In this document: positions 36,183-44,649 of the stretch, one piece after another
Numbering within the stretch: the first letter of the stretch is position 1
How the letters are laid out: every line of letters starts with the position of its first letter
Assembly: GCA_963751335.1 (NCBI GenBank)
Contig: CAVVUB010000004.1
Location: 124,001-188,000 of the forward strand
DNA: 64,000 bases
Direction of reading: 5' to 3'
Source of the DNA: Bog-473 sp963751335
Lineage (GTDB): Bacteria; Actinomycetota; Acidimicrobiia; Acidimicrobiales; RAAP-2
The notes under the pieces: generated by a model
Told to the model about the DNA's origin: nothing
The model's input: the letters and a program-made list of their open reading frames with translations, nothing else
Databases searched by the model: none
Translations under genes and position numbers: made by a program

Positions 36183-36905
36183 TCAGGAGGTGGCGCCAGC
36201 CGACGGCGGTGACAGCGGCGACACGTAGCCCGAGAGCGGTGCGCCCCTGCCCTTCACGTCGGCGAAGGCCTGGTGGTCACCCGTCTCGACCACGCTGAAG
36301 CCGGTGTGGTCACCGTCGCCGTTGATGACGTCGGGCGCGGCGTCGTCCCCGCTCGCCGCGGTGACGACGGCGACGTGCACCGCGGTCGTTGCCGAGGTGT
36401 CGAGGCCGTAGACGGCGACGTCGCCCGGCTGCGGTGTGTAGCCGGAGCCGACCGGGTGCCAGGTGTCGTGGTTGATGCCCCAGACGTAGAAGCTGGCCGA
36501 GTTGCCGTTGAGATAGCCGGGGGCGAGCCGGTAGTCCGCCACGGCGCCCGCCTCCTTCCAGGCCCACGCCGCGAAGTCGGCGCACCATTCCTCGTCGAGG
36601 TTGCCGTCGCCGCCGCAGTCGTCCACACCCGCGTTCCAGTAGGCGCTGAACTTGTTGCAGTAGGTGTCGGAGGGATCGGTGCGGTAGCCCACCTGACCTT
36701 GGGCCAAAGCCACGATGCGGGCCCGTAGCGCGCTCACCGCGGGACGCCGCGACGAGACATAGGCACCGACCCCGGCCGCCACCAGCACCAGGACCAGCAC
36801 GAACGCGGCCAATCGGCGCCGGCGCGGTCGCTGCACCCGGTGTGTACGCCGGGGCAACGGGGTGCCCAGGGGGCGGGTGGTCGTGCGGCCGGCGGAACTG
36901 GCCAC
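36183..36905 (-). CDS. membrane-anchored CHAP-domain (amidase-like) protein
   Basis: The product has a basic cytoplasmic N-terminus (PRRTHRVQRPRRRRLAAF), one membrane helix (FVLVLVLVAAGVGAYV) and an external CHAP-like domain. The catalytic Cys lies in EEWCADFAAWAWKEAG, the His in AVHVAVVTA, and PGDVAVYG precedes it. CHAP proteins cleave peptidoglycan amide bonds. The TYCNKFSAYW and DDCGGDG cysteines may form a disulfide. The true start is uncertain: GTG 36905 is used, GTG 36977 is an alternative, and the open frame to 38345 is an antisense shadow of the acyltransferase gene. It is divergent from that acyltransferase. Confidence 0.72.
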   Translation of the reverse strand: MASSAGRTTTRPLGTPLPRRTHRVQRPRRRRLAAFVLVLVLVAAGVGAYVSSRRPAVSALRARIVALAQGQVGYRTDPSDTYCNKFSAYWNAGVDDCGGDGNLDEEWCADFAAWAWKEAGAVADYRLAPGYLNGNSASFYVWGINHDTWHPVGSGYTPQPGDVAVYGLDTSATTAVHVAVVTAASGDDAAPDVINGDGDHTGFSVVETGDHQAFADVKGRGAPLSGYVSPLSPPSAGATS

Positions 36906-37061
36906 CAGGCGGGCGGAGGGGCGGGCCGTGCTCAGGGGAGTCCAGGGTAGTGAGCCGCCGCCGCCCCGAAGCGGCACCCCGCATCTGCGAGGATGGGTTC
37001 TCGTCGAGCACGCGTCGAGCGTGGCCGGCTCCCGACCCAGAACGCCGGAGGATGAGACGCG

Positions 37062-39170
37062 ATGCGGGACGACGAGAGCGAAATCTCTCACACTCGTCTG
37101 GCGTATCTCCCGGCTCTCGACGGCGTGCGGGCCGCGGCCGTGGTCGCCGTCATGATGTTCCACGGCGGCATCCCGTTCATGGGTGGCGGGTTCATGGGCG
37201 TTGATGCGTTCTTCGTCCTGTCCGGGTTCCTGATCACCTCGCTCCTCGTGGGCGAGTGGCGCCAGTCCCTGACCATCAAGCTGGCCTCGTTCTGGGCGCG
37301 CCGGGCTCGTCGCCTGCTGCCGGCGCTGCTGTTGATGCTGCTCTTCGTGGCCTTCTTCGCCTCGGTGATCGTGCCGGAGGGGACCTACGGTGCGTTGCGC
37401 CTCGACGCGCTCTCCACTCTGCTCTACGTGAGCAATTGGCACTTCATCCTGGTCGGGTCGAACTACTTCAACGAGACGGCGTCGGCCTCGCCTCTGATCC
37501 ACACCTGGTCCCTGGCGGTGGAGGAGCAGTTCTATCTGATCTGGCCGCTCGTGGTGCTGGGCGTGCTGCGTTTCACCAAGAGCCTCAAGGTGCTGCTCGG
37601 TGTCTGCGTCGTGGCGGCCCTTGCCTCCGCCATCGAAATGCGCCTGCTCTACGACCCCGGCAACGTCAACCGGGTCTACCTCGGTACCGACACCCGCGCC
37701 CAGTGCCTCTTCATCGGCTGCGCCCTGGCGGTGGCGCTGGTGATCATCTCCAAGCGCCACCACGAGGAGGGCCGGCTGGCGGCCGGGCAACTGTGGCGGC
37801 CGGCTTCGGCGGGCGGGCGCGCCCTCTGCGGCGTCGCTGGTGTGGTCGGCGCGGCGGGGGCCATCCTCATCTGGGTCCTCTTCGACGAGACCTCGGCCTT
37901 CCCCTACTCGGGCGGCTTCTTCCTCATCGGCCTGTGCACCGCCTCGGTCATCCTGGCCGCCGTCGGCGCGCCGCGCAGCGTGGTGCCGCGGATCCTCTCG
38001 CTCACCCCGGTGCGCTACATCGGCCGGATCTCCTACGGCATCTACATCTGGCACTGGCCCCTGTTCCTCTGGATCAACCACGAGCGGACCGGTCTCGAGG
38101 GCTACCCCCTCTTCGTCGTGCGGGTGCTGGTCACGCTCGCCGTCTCCGCGCTGTCCTTCCACCTCGTGGAGCGGCCGATCCGGATGGGCACCTTCCTGCA
38201 CCAGTGGCGGGTCTGGGTGACCGTGCCCGTCGCCGTCGTCGTGGTGGTGGCCGCCCTGTTCGCGGCCACCGTCGACACCTCGGCGGTGGCCAACACGAAC
38301 GTCTCCGGCTCCATCGGCAGCGCGAGCGGTGCGGCAAGAGGACATGGCGCGACGCCGACGGCGGCCGGCGCGACGGCGGCCGGACCGCCGGTGCGCGTCC
38401 TGCTCCTCGGCGACTCCGTGGCCCTCACCCTCGGTTTGGGCCTCGGGATCCAGCCCGAGCAGGACAAGTACGGCTACCGGCTCTTCGACGAGGGGATCCT
38501 GGGCTGTGGCGTGGTCGACGGGCCCGCCGTCGAGCTGCGGGGTGCGGTCGACCTGACACCGCCGCCCTGCAACGGCTCGACGCCCACCGCGGGAGAAGCC
38601 GCCAGCTCCCTACCCTGGCCGGACCAGTGGCGCACTGCCATGGCCACGGTCAAACCCAACGTGGTCGTCGTGCTGGCCGGGCGCTGGGAGGTGCTGGACC
38701 GCAAGTACAAGGGCGCCTGGACAAACATCCTCAACCCCGTCTACGCCGCCTATGTGAAGAGCCAGCTCGAAAGGGCCTCGACGCTGGTCACCACGACCGG
38801 CGCCAACCTCGTCTTCTTCACCGCGCCCTGCACGGACGAGGGGGAGCAGCCCGACGGGCAACCCTGGCCCGAGGACAACCCGGCCCGGCTCGCCGAGTAC
38901 AACAAGCTGGTGCGCCAGGTGGCCGCGCTGTACCCGAAGACGGACTCGGTGGTCGATCTCGACGCCGCGGCCTGCCCGGGCGGCAAGTTCACCACCTCCC
39001 TCGACGGCGTCGCGGTGCGGGGCAGCGACGGGATCCACTTCACGGTCCAGGGTGGTGAGGTCCTGGCCCAGGACCTCATGCCTGCCGTCGTGGCGGCCGG
39101 CCGGGCCCAGATGGCGGTGAGCGCCACCACGACGACGGCGCCTGCACCGCGTCCCTCAGCCGGCGGGTGA
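37062..39170 (+). CDS. OafA/YrhL-type membrane acyltransferase with C-terminal SGNH domain
   Basis: The 702-residue protein has an acyltransferase-3 membrane domain of about ten helices (1-400) with LPALDGVRAAAVVAVMMFHG and the catalytic-type WSLAVEEQFYLIWP. An external SGNH hydrolase-like domain (about 440-690) follows, with GDSVALTLGLGLG containing the Ser and GSDGIHFTVQGGE with the Asp-x-x-His pair. Such fusions O-acetylate peptidoglycan, lipopolysaccharide or other wall glycans. The start ATG 37062 is preceded by GGAGG about ten bases upstream. It overlaps the convergent lipoprotein gene by 15 bases. Confidence 0.9.
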   Translation: MRDDESEISHTRLAYLPALDGVRAAAVVAVMMFHGGIPFMGGGFMGVDAFFVLSGFLITSLLVGEWRQSLTIKLASFWARRARRLLPALLLMLLFVAFFASVIVPEGTYGALRLDALSTLLYVSNWHFILVGSNYFNETASASPLIHTWSLAVEEQFYLIWPLVVLGVLRFTKSLKVLLGVCVVAALASAIEMRLLYDPGNVNRVYLGTDTRAQCLFIGCALAVALVIISKRHHEEGRLAAGQLWRPASAGGRALCGVAGVVGAAGAILIWVLFDETSAFPYSGGFFLIGLCTASVILAAVGAPRSVVPRILSLTPVRYIGRISYGIYIWHWPLFLWINHERTGLEGYPLFVVRVLVTLAVSALSFHLVERPIRMGTFLHQWRVWVTVPVAVVVVVAALFAATVDTSAVANTNVSGSIGSASGAARGHGATPTAAGATAAGPPVRVLLLGDSVALTLGLGLGIQPEQDKYGYRLFDEGILGCGVVDGPAVELRGAVDLTPPPCNGSTPTAGEAASSLPWPDQWRTAMATVKPNVVVVLAGRWEVLDRKYKGAWTNILNPVYAAYVKSQLERASTLVTTTGANLVFFTAPCTDEGEQPDGQPWPEDNPARLAEYNKLVRQVAALYPKTDSVVDLDAAACPGGKFTTSLDGVAVRGSDGIHFTVQGGEVLAQDLMPAVVAAGRAQMAVSATTTTAPAPRPSAGG

Positions 39171-39587
39171 GGGCGGGTTCGGGTTCACGTTCTGCGGGTT
39201 CGGGTTCACGTTCACATTGGCGTTCGCCACCACGCACTGCGCTTTGAGCGAAGGGAGCAGGTGGCCCTCGTCGACGTCGGCGCCCTCCGAAATGGTGGTC
39301 ATGAGCGAGTTCCACGAGCCGTCGTCTGAGTTGGCCTGGGCGGCCAGCGGCAGGGCGTCGCGCAGCTGTTGGGTGGCCTCCTTCTTGAGCTCGGCCACGG
39401 TGCCCGTTGCCGTTCCGGCCGCGACGGAGCGTTCGTAGTCAGCCACCGAGCGGTGCACGTGGAGGCAGGCCTGCTCGGCCAGGCTCTTCCCATCGCCCCC
39501 GCTACCGCAGGCGGCGAGCACGACCCCACCGGCGACGAACAGGACCGCGAGGACCCGGCCCCCGCGGAGGCCGCCGGTCCGGCGCAC
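39156..39587 (-). CDS. small lipoprotein with Asn/Pro-rich tail
   Basis: The 143-residue product has a lipoprotein signal peptide with lipobox VLAAC (Cys near 27), followed by a Gly/Asp linker, a helical middle with AEQACLHVHRSVADYERSVA, and a terminal repeat (NVNVNPNPQNVNPNPP). It should be attached to the outer face of the membrane. No function is recognised. It is followed one base away from the stop of the 185-residue protein gene upstream and converges with the acyltransferase. Confidence 0.75.
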   Translation of the reverse strand: MRRTGGLRGGRVLAVLFVAGGVVLAACGSGGDGKSLAEQACLHVHRSVADYERSVAAGTATGTVAELKKEATQQLRDALPLAAQANSDDGSWNSLMTTISEGADVDEGHLLPSLKAQCVVANANVNVNPNPQNVNPNPPSPAG

Positions 39588-39588
39588 G

Positions 39589-40146
39589 TCAGGGAAGCCA
39601 GCCTTCGGCGGACTCGAGCAGGAAGCGGCTGACGCCGAGGGCCCGGTCGAAGACGTCGCAGAGGAGCTCCTCGCCGCCGAGTACCCGCGCCAGCGAGACG
39701 GGATGGCGGGCCACGATGCTGAGGCGCCGCTCCGATCCGTCGGTGGCGTTGGCGAAGGAGTCGATGGCGGAGACCTCCAACGGCAGCTCGATGCCTCCGA
39801 CGCCGGCCAGGTCGATGGCCAGGCGCAGCAGGTCAGGCCCGCTGGGCAGCGGGGGCAGGGCCCAGGTGAAGGTCAGCGGGAAGTGGAACTCGTCGGGTGG
39901 CTCCTCCTCCTCGGAGAGCAGCACCACCGCGTCCTCGAAGGAGAGGAGGACCCGGGGGTCGACGTCGAGAGCGAGATGGAGGTCGAGCGGACCGCCGCAG
40001 CCCTCCTCAGGGTGCAGGTCGACCTCCCAGACCTGGCGCAACGAATACGTCTCGACGAAGTGACGCTCGTCGTGGACGTGAAATCCGTGGTCGACCGAAT
40101 GATCCTTCAGGTCGGCGACGTAACCGGCGACATCAATGGCTGCCAC
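39589..40146 (-). CDS. conserved hypothetical soluble protein
   Basis: The 185-residue acidic protein contains DVAGYVADLKDHSVDHGFHV and HFVETYSLRQVWEVDLHPEE then GCGGPLDLHLALDVDPRVLL, with long predicted beta-strands and no catalytic motif that I recognise. It is on the same strand as the lipoprotein gene, ending one base before it, so they are probably cotranscribed. The start at 40146 (ATG) is divergent from the inositol-phosphatase-like gene across 58 bases. Confidence 0.68.
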   Translation of the reverse strand: MAAIDVAGYVADLKDHSVDHGFHVHDERHFVETYSLRQVWEVDLHPEEGCGGPLDLHLALDVDPRVLLSFEDAVVLLSEEEEPPDEFHFPLTFTWALPPLPSGPDLLRLAIDLAGVGGIELPLEVSAIDSFANATDGSERRLSIVARHPVSLARVLGGEELLCDVFDRALGVSRFLLESAEGWLP

Positions 40147-40204
40147 AACTCCCGGAGCCTATCGGGCGTGCGTCGCCGCGCCGGGCCGGTAGGGTGCGGT
40201 CCTC

Positions 40205-40945
40205 GTGGACGAGGTTCGGTTGCTCGAGGTACTCGATGAGGCCGTGGCCGCCGTGCGTCACGCGCTGGACGACCTGGAGGACTGGGGTCCGGCGGGCACC
40301 CGCCCGGGTCAGTATCGGCTCGACCTGGCCGCCGACGGCGCCGCGCTCCGCGTGCTGCATGGAGCGGGGCTCGCCGTGCTCTCGGAGGAATCGGGCACGA
40401 CAGGCGCCAACGGCGATGGTCTCTTGGCGGTCATCGACCCCGTCGATGGCTCGACCAATGCCCACCGGGGTGTCCCGTTCTTCTCCACCAGTATCTGCGT
40501 CCTCGACGCGGAAGGGCCTCTGGTCGGCCTCGTCGTGAACCAGGCCAGTGGGGTGCGCTTTGCCGCCGTGCGCAACCAGGGGGCCGAGCGCGACGGGGCG
40601 CCGCTGCGTGCGTCGGGGTGCGAGGAGCTGGGCTCGGCCATCGTGGGCATCTCGGGCTTCCCCGGCCGTTCCCCGGGCTGGGGCCAGTTCCGTGCCCTGG
40701 GTGCGGCATCACTCGAGTGTTGCGCCGTGGCCGAGGGTGCGCTCGACGCCTATCTCGTGGTCGGAGAGAGCACGCTTTACATCTGGGACTATCTGGCGGG
40801 GCTGCTGATCTGCCGGGAGGCGGGTGCGGCGGAGGAGGAACGCGACGGGAAGGAGCTGGTCGTGCGCGACGCCACGCCGCGCCGCCCTGTGGTGGCGGCA
40901 ACCAATGCGCTGGTCGAGCGCCTGAGGGAGGAGAGGACATTGTGA
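40205..40945 (+). CDS. inositol monophosphatase-family phosphatase
   Basis: The 246-residue protein has the metal-binding motif IDPVDGSTNAHRG, an upstream Glu in LSEESGTTG, and a C-terminal WDYLAGLLICREAG with the third metal-binding Asp. These are the IMPase/FBPase/CysQ family signatures, so it should hydrolyse a phosphomonoester (inositol phosphate, a sugar phosphate or PAP). The start is GTG 40205. The stop overlaps the next gene's GTG (GTGA), so the pair is translationally coupled. Confidence 0.87.
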   Translation: MDEVRLLEVLDEAVAAVRHALDDLEDWGPAGTRPGQYRLDLAADGAALRVLHGAGLAVLSEESGTTGANGDGLLAVIDPVDGSTNAHRGVPFFSTSICVLDAEGPLVGLVVNQASGVRFAAVRNQGAERDGAPLRASGCEELGSAIVGISGFPGRSPGWGQFRALGAASLECCAVAEGALDAYLVVGESTLYIWDYLAGLLICREAGAAEEERDGKELVVRDATPRRPVVAATNALVERLREERTL

Positions 40946-41790
40946 GTGACGACACTGCGGCCGCGTTGCTGGCCCGCAAGACTTGGCGGACGTTGGAGCC
41001 GCTGCACGGGGCCATCTACTTCGTACCCGAAGCTGCGGAGGCCTACGCCCGACTCGGCATCACCGGTCCCGCCGGCTACTTCGCGTCGCGGGCGGCGCCC
41101 ATGGGCGCGGTGCCTGCGGACGTCGTCGTGTCGACGTTCTTCAACTTCAACCCTGAGCTCGTGCAGTCGGCCATCCCCGAGTCGTGGAACGTGGCCACGC
41201 CGCTGGAGCTGGTCGCCGCGCGTTTCGAGGCGGTCGACGCCTCCTGGCGTCGCGCCCTGGGCGAGCCGGTGCTGCGCTCGCCCGAGATGGCCCGAGCGGC
41301 CGAGCTGGCCCGGACGGCCGCCGAGCAAGTGGGGCAACGGCTCGAGGGCCGGCCGCTGGCGGCGGCGCACTGCGACGTGACGTGGCCCGAGGCGCCCCAC
41401 CTCGTGCTTTGGCACGCGCAGTCGATCTTGCGCGAGTACCGGGGCGACGGGCACATTGCGCAGCTCGTCGTGCACGGGCTCTCGGGTCCCGAGGCGTTGG
41501 TCACCCACGCGGCGGCCGGCGATGTGCCGGTGCGCGCGTTGAAGGCGACCCGGGCCTGGCCCGACGAGGCCTGGGACGCCGCGGTCGACGCGCTCCGGGG
41601 ACGGGGTTGGCTCGAGCCGGGGGAGGAGCTGCGCTTCACCGAGACGGGGGCGCGCTACCGCCAGGAGATCGAGGATGGGACCGACCGGCTGGCGGCGGCG
41701 CCCTACGCCGCCCTGGGCGACGAGGCATGCGCCGAGCTGCGCACCCTGGCCCGGCCCTGGAGCAAGGTGATGGCCGAGCTGCTGCGCTGA
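40942..41790 (+). CDS. SCO6745-family protein of unknown function
   Basis: The 282-residue protein starts SDDTAAALLARKTWRTLEPL and contains HGAIYFVPEAAEAYARLG and SRAAPMGAVPADVVVSTFFN then FNPELV, the pattern of the actinobacterial SCO6745 family. The C-terminal part looks like a winged-helix (WLEPGEELRFTETGARYRQE). The family has no proven function. GTG 40942 overlaps the phosphatase stop by four bases. Confidence 0.82.
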   Translation: MSDDTAAALLARKTWRTLEPLHGAIYFVPEAAEAYARLGITGPAGYFASRAAPMGAVPADVVVSTFFNFNPELVQSAIPESWNVATPLELVAARFEAVDASWRRALGEPVLRSPEMARAAELARTAAEQVGQRLEGRPLAAAHCDVTWPEAPHLVLWHAQSILREYRGDGHIAQLVVHGLSGPEALVTHAAAGDVPVRALKATRAWPDEAWDAAVDALRGRGWLEPGEELRFTETGARYRQEIEDGTDRLAAAPYAALGDEACAELRTLARPWSKVMAELLR

Positions 41791-42261
41791 TCCGGGATTG
41801 GGAGCGCATGTTGCGACAAGCTGGCCAGTTCGTCCCGGGCGTTGGCCGGCGAGCGCACGGGGCCCGTTCCTTTCTGTCGATCAACGTGATGTTCACCATC
41901 GACGACCCGAAGAAACGGGCCGTAGGGGGAAGCTCTCCGAAGGGATGGAGGTCTCCGCTGAGCTCGCCTCGCACTTCAAGCTCGCGAGGCAGAAATCGAA
42001 GTTAGATAGGAACCACTCGCGGTTCCTATCTCGCCTTCGAGAAGGAGCACTGCCCCTCGGGTCAGCTTGGCGAAGCTTCCATCGAAGCACCCATCACGAC
42101 TCCCTTCAGTGTTCTCGCGGACTCACGGGATCTTGGATCCGCGACAACCCGGTCCAACCCGTTGGGGGCGGGGGATTACCTTGCGATCTCCGAGTCCACG
42201 ACGAACGACCGCCGTCGAATGCGGTAGGAGCTCGCCGTGACCCTGGGTTCATCGTGACACG
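41791..42261. other. intergenic region with hairpins
   Basis: These 471 bases lie between converging genes. Two hairpins stand close together near the middle: GCCTCGC/GCGAGGC at about 41967-41991 and the 11-bp stem at 42004-42031. No coding frame has a start, ribosome site and similarity. Confidence 0.4.
42004..42031. terminator. perfect 11-bp hairpin, probable terminator
   Basis: AGATAGGAACC (42004-42014) pairs exactly with GGTTCCTATCT (42021-42031) around a six-base loop. Its A/T content is unusual for this GC-rich DNA. It lies about 215 bases downstream of the SCO6745-like stop, so it may terminate that transcript or the convergent one; no T tract follows. Confidence 0.5.
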
Positions 42262-42786
42262 TCAGCTGGTCGGTGGGGATTCATCACCCTGGCGGAGGGA
42301 GTGAGTCGTGGCGACTTCGGCCACGCTTTGGAGGAGGGTTCGCCACCACTGCGCGAAGCGGAGCTGGAAGGGCGCCAGTGGGAAGCCGTGGCGGGCGGCG
42401 TGTTCGGCGGGGATCGTGTCCCAGCCGTAGTGTTCGACGGTCATGCGAGTTTGGCCGCGAACTCCTTCGATGTCATCGAATTGGACGTGCAGCTCGGTTT
42501 CCTGGTTGAGGGCGAAGTTGGCGTGGCGCCAGCTGAGTACCAGGCGGTGGGGTGGGTCCCAGACACGGATGTGGCCCACGACGAACGATTCGCCGTCGGG
42601 ATAGATCTCGACGAGTCGCCCGTCGGGGCCGGGTTCGAAGGCGAGGGTCCCCGTGCGTCCCTCCGAGAACTGGAACAGCCCGTTGGGTTGCCACCACTCG
42701 CTGATCTGTTCGGTGAAGGCGGCAAAGGCTCGCTCGGAGGTGACGGGTACCCGAAGCGCCACCAGGACACGCGAGCCGTTGCTCAT
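42262..42786 (-). CDS. SRPBCC (AHSA1/START-like) domain protein
   Basis: The 174-residue protein has the Bet v1-like fold typical of AHSA1 proteins: RVPVTSERAFAAFTEQISEW at the start, RTGTLAFEPGPDGRLVEIYP, HIRVWDPPHRLVLSWR in the middle and WWRTLLQSVAEVA at the end. Such proteins bind hydrophobic ligands, and genes like this are commonly coupled to an ArsR regulator. It overlaps that regulator's stop by four bases and is the last gene of the operon. Substrate is unknown. Confidence 0.85.
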   Translation of the reverse strand: MSNGSRVLVALRVPVTSERAFAAFTEQISEWWQPNGLFQFSEGRTGTLAFEPGPDGRLVEIYPDGESFVVGHIRVWDPPHRLVLSWRHANFALNQETELHVQFDDIEGVRGQTRMTVEHYGWDTIPAEHAARHGFPLAPFQLRFAQWWRTLLQSVAEVATTHSLRQGDESPPTS

Positions 42787-43121
42787 GGGTCACCTTCGAG
42801 GTGTGCGGCGAAGGCCGTGAGCTGTTCGGCCCAGCCGCGCTCGGCAATGTCGAGCCATCCGCGCAACTCGGTCATCGGCGCGGAGCGAAGCGAATAGATC
42901 CGGACCCGGGCGTCGAAGTCGGGATGGGTCTCGGTGACGAGGCCTTGCTGGCGCAACACACGCAGGTGTTTGCTCATCGTGGAGGGCGTGGTGCCTAGAT
43001 CGCCGGCGAGCTCGCCGGCCCGGCGGGGTCGTTCGGCGAGCAGTTCGACTGTTCGCCGTCGGATGGGATCGGCCAGCGCGGCCAGGGTGTTGTCGAGACG
43101 AGCGGGAACCGACTCGCTCAC
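42783..43121 (-). CDS. ArsR-family winged-helix repressor
   Basis: The 112-residue protein has the ArsR DNA-binding signature LADPIRRRTVELLAERPRRA followed by GDLGTTPSTMSKHLRVLRQQ and GLV. No metal-binding cysteine motif (CxC) is present, so it is not a classical metal sensor; ArsR proteins paired with AHSA1 genes usually lack it. GTG 43121 overlaps the stop of the VOC gene. It probably represses its own operon through the dyad at 43590-43613, which is inference. Confidence 0.88.
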   Translation of the reverse strand: MSESVPARLDNTLAALADPIRRRTVELLAERPRRAGELAGDLGTTPSTMSKHLRVLRQQGLVTETHPDFDARVRIYSLRSAPMTELRGWLDIAERGWAEQLTAFAAHLEGDP

Positions 43122-43582
43122 TTCCAGTCAGTGGCCGTGATCGGTTGGCCGATGGCGGCCTCGGCTTCGGCGCGGCTGACGTCGCGGACGTGGGTCGAAA
43201 AGCTCCAGCGGTGCCCTTCGGGGTCGACGGCGCGATAGGTGCGGTCGCCGTAGAACTGGTCCTCCGGCTGGGCAGCGATCACGGCTCCCGCGGCTCGCGC
43301 CCGTTCGTAGTGTTCGTCCACCCCGTCGGCAAGTTGCACGTGGACGGACTGGGTGTTCACGTCACCGAGGTCGGCCGGGCTGCGGACCCAATCGGCCCAC
43401 TCGGCGCTGATCATGATCCGTCCCCGGCCGGCGCAGCTCATCTCGTAGTGGCACATCTCGGGCGCGTCGGGCGGTCCTTCGATGGCCATCGTGACCTCGA
43501 ACCCGAAGGCTCGTTCGAGCCAGGCCAGCGCGGCCTTCGGATCCCGGTAATGGACGCTCGAGGTGAAAATACTCTTTTCCAT
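43118..43582 (-). CDS. VOC-family (glyoxalase-like) protein
   Basis: The 154-residue protein has the paired VOC units (SVHYRDPKAALAWLERAFGF in the first and VHVQLADGVDEHYERARAAG in the second) and YRAVDPEGHRWSFSTHV at the end. This resembles the PhnB/YdeM-type glyoxalase subfamily often found with ArsR-AHSA1 pairs. It is the first gene of the three-gene operon. The ATG lies only seven bases after the -10 box, so the mRNA is probably leaderless. Confidence 0.87.
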   Translation of the reverse strand: MEKSIFTSSVHYRDPKAALAWLERAFGFEVTMAIEGPPDAPEMCHYEMSCAGRGRIMISAEWADWVRSPADLGDVNTQSVHVQLADGVDEHYERARAAGAVIAAQPEDQFYGDRTYRAVDPEGHRWSFSTHVRDVSRAEAEAAIGQPITATDWK

Positions 43583-43589
43583 GGAGGAA

Positions 43590-43618
43590 ATAGTTTCTTA
43601 TTTTGGATACTATGTCAA
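43590..43618 (-). promoter_or_regulatory. promoter and probable ArsR operator of the VOC-ArsR-SRPBCC operon
   Basis: On the minus strand TTGACA (43618-43613) is followed after exactly 17 bases by AACTAT (43595-43590), an excellent sigma-70-type pair. The spacer and -10 box lie inside a dyad, ATAGTATC-N8-GAAACTAT on the minus strand (7 of 8 arm positions match). A repressor bound there would block the polymerase. The start codon follows seven bases after the -10 box. Confidence 0.72.
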
Positions 43619-44649
43619 GATCGGGCCAGGATGAGCCGGCGTCGCGAACCGGAGCGCTCCAAATTCCACCCGAGACATCCAGCAAAACGACGTCGAACGA
43701 GTTCACGCCATCCCATGTCGTCGTCTGATCCAACAGCGATCGCCGCGCCCTGGGCGCACGACCGTGTTGGGCGGGGGGCAGGAACGTGGGCAGGCCGTCG
43801 ACGCAGGGTAAACGGTTCTGTCGCCGCCACCACGGTGTGATGTCGGGAGAGAGGGCCTGACCTTCACACGGTTGGGGGGGAAGTTCGTTGAGTACCCGTC
43901 GAGCTCGTCCGTTTCGCTCGGCCTCGGTGAAGACAACCTCACTCAGACAAGCGTCACTGTGATGACTGCGCGGGACATGTCGTGTCACTCAGGTGTCTCG
44001 TCCGTTTGGGATTTGATCCGTGCTCGAATTGTCCGGCATGAACGATGGCTTGAACCCGGGGCCCACCGACCCCTTCGATTCTCGAGCCTTGATGGTGGTG
44101 TCTCGCGGATTGTCATCGTTCGAGCCGTTGTACAACGCGGAACCCTCAGGATCGACGACGAGCAGTTGCGTTGGACAGCGGCGGTAGCGGAGAAAGCGTC
44201 CGAGGGTGGCGCTCGTCCCACCGCGACCGGCGCCTTGACGACCCAGCTTGGGATCGGATTTGGCTCCATCGACATCTGCTCGAAGAGAGATTCGGCGATG
44301 TTGTTGTTACCTCGCCCGTGCGTCGCTCGTTCCAGTAGGTCAACTGGTCCATGGAGTGACCGCCGGACTCCTCCGCCAGGCTTTCAGCCTCCACGGAGCG
44401 AGCGTCCGCATGATCAACAAGGTGGCCGCTCCCGCCCTCCTTCTCAATGAGGACTCTTTTCCCTCCGCTCGTTGGCTGCCGCGTAACTGCAATGAATGGC
44501 AGTCCCGGGCGCGGCGACTCGAGACATTCGATGGGCAGTCCGGCTACAGTTCGCTCTGCTTTGGTCGACTCGCCGGTAAGGGCTTGCGCATGACTGGTTC
44601 CGGGGCGAGCCGCCAGAGTGTGCGGACGTGATCAGGCGAGTATGAGGGG
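43619..44649. other. long region without a supported gene
   Basis: About 1 kb shows no frame with both a ribosome site and similarity. The longest frames (for example 43872-44450 on plus) have mixed composition and no family features. A 49-codon ATG frame at 44039-44188 is possible but lacks a ribosome site. The region could be a remnant of deleted genes or hold the promoter of the exported protein at 44650. Confidence 0.4.

Noticed and set aside
36183..38345. 720-residue minus-strand frame covering the acyltransferase gene
   Set aside because: Only the part left of about 36905 encodes the CHAP-domain protein; the rest is His/Asp/Glu/Arg-rich antisense shadow of the acyltransferase.
43872..44450. 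192-codon plus-strand frame in the gap
   Set aside because: No ribosome site, no similarity and mixed composition; it is probably chance in GC-rich DNA.
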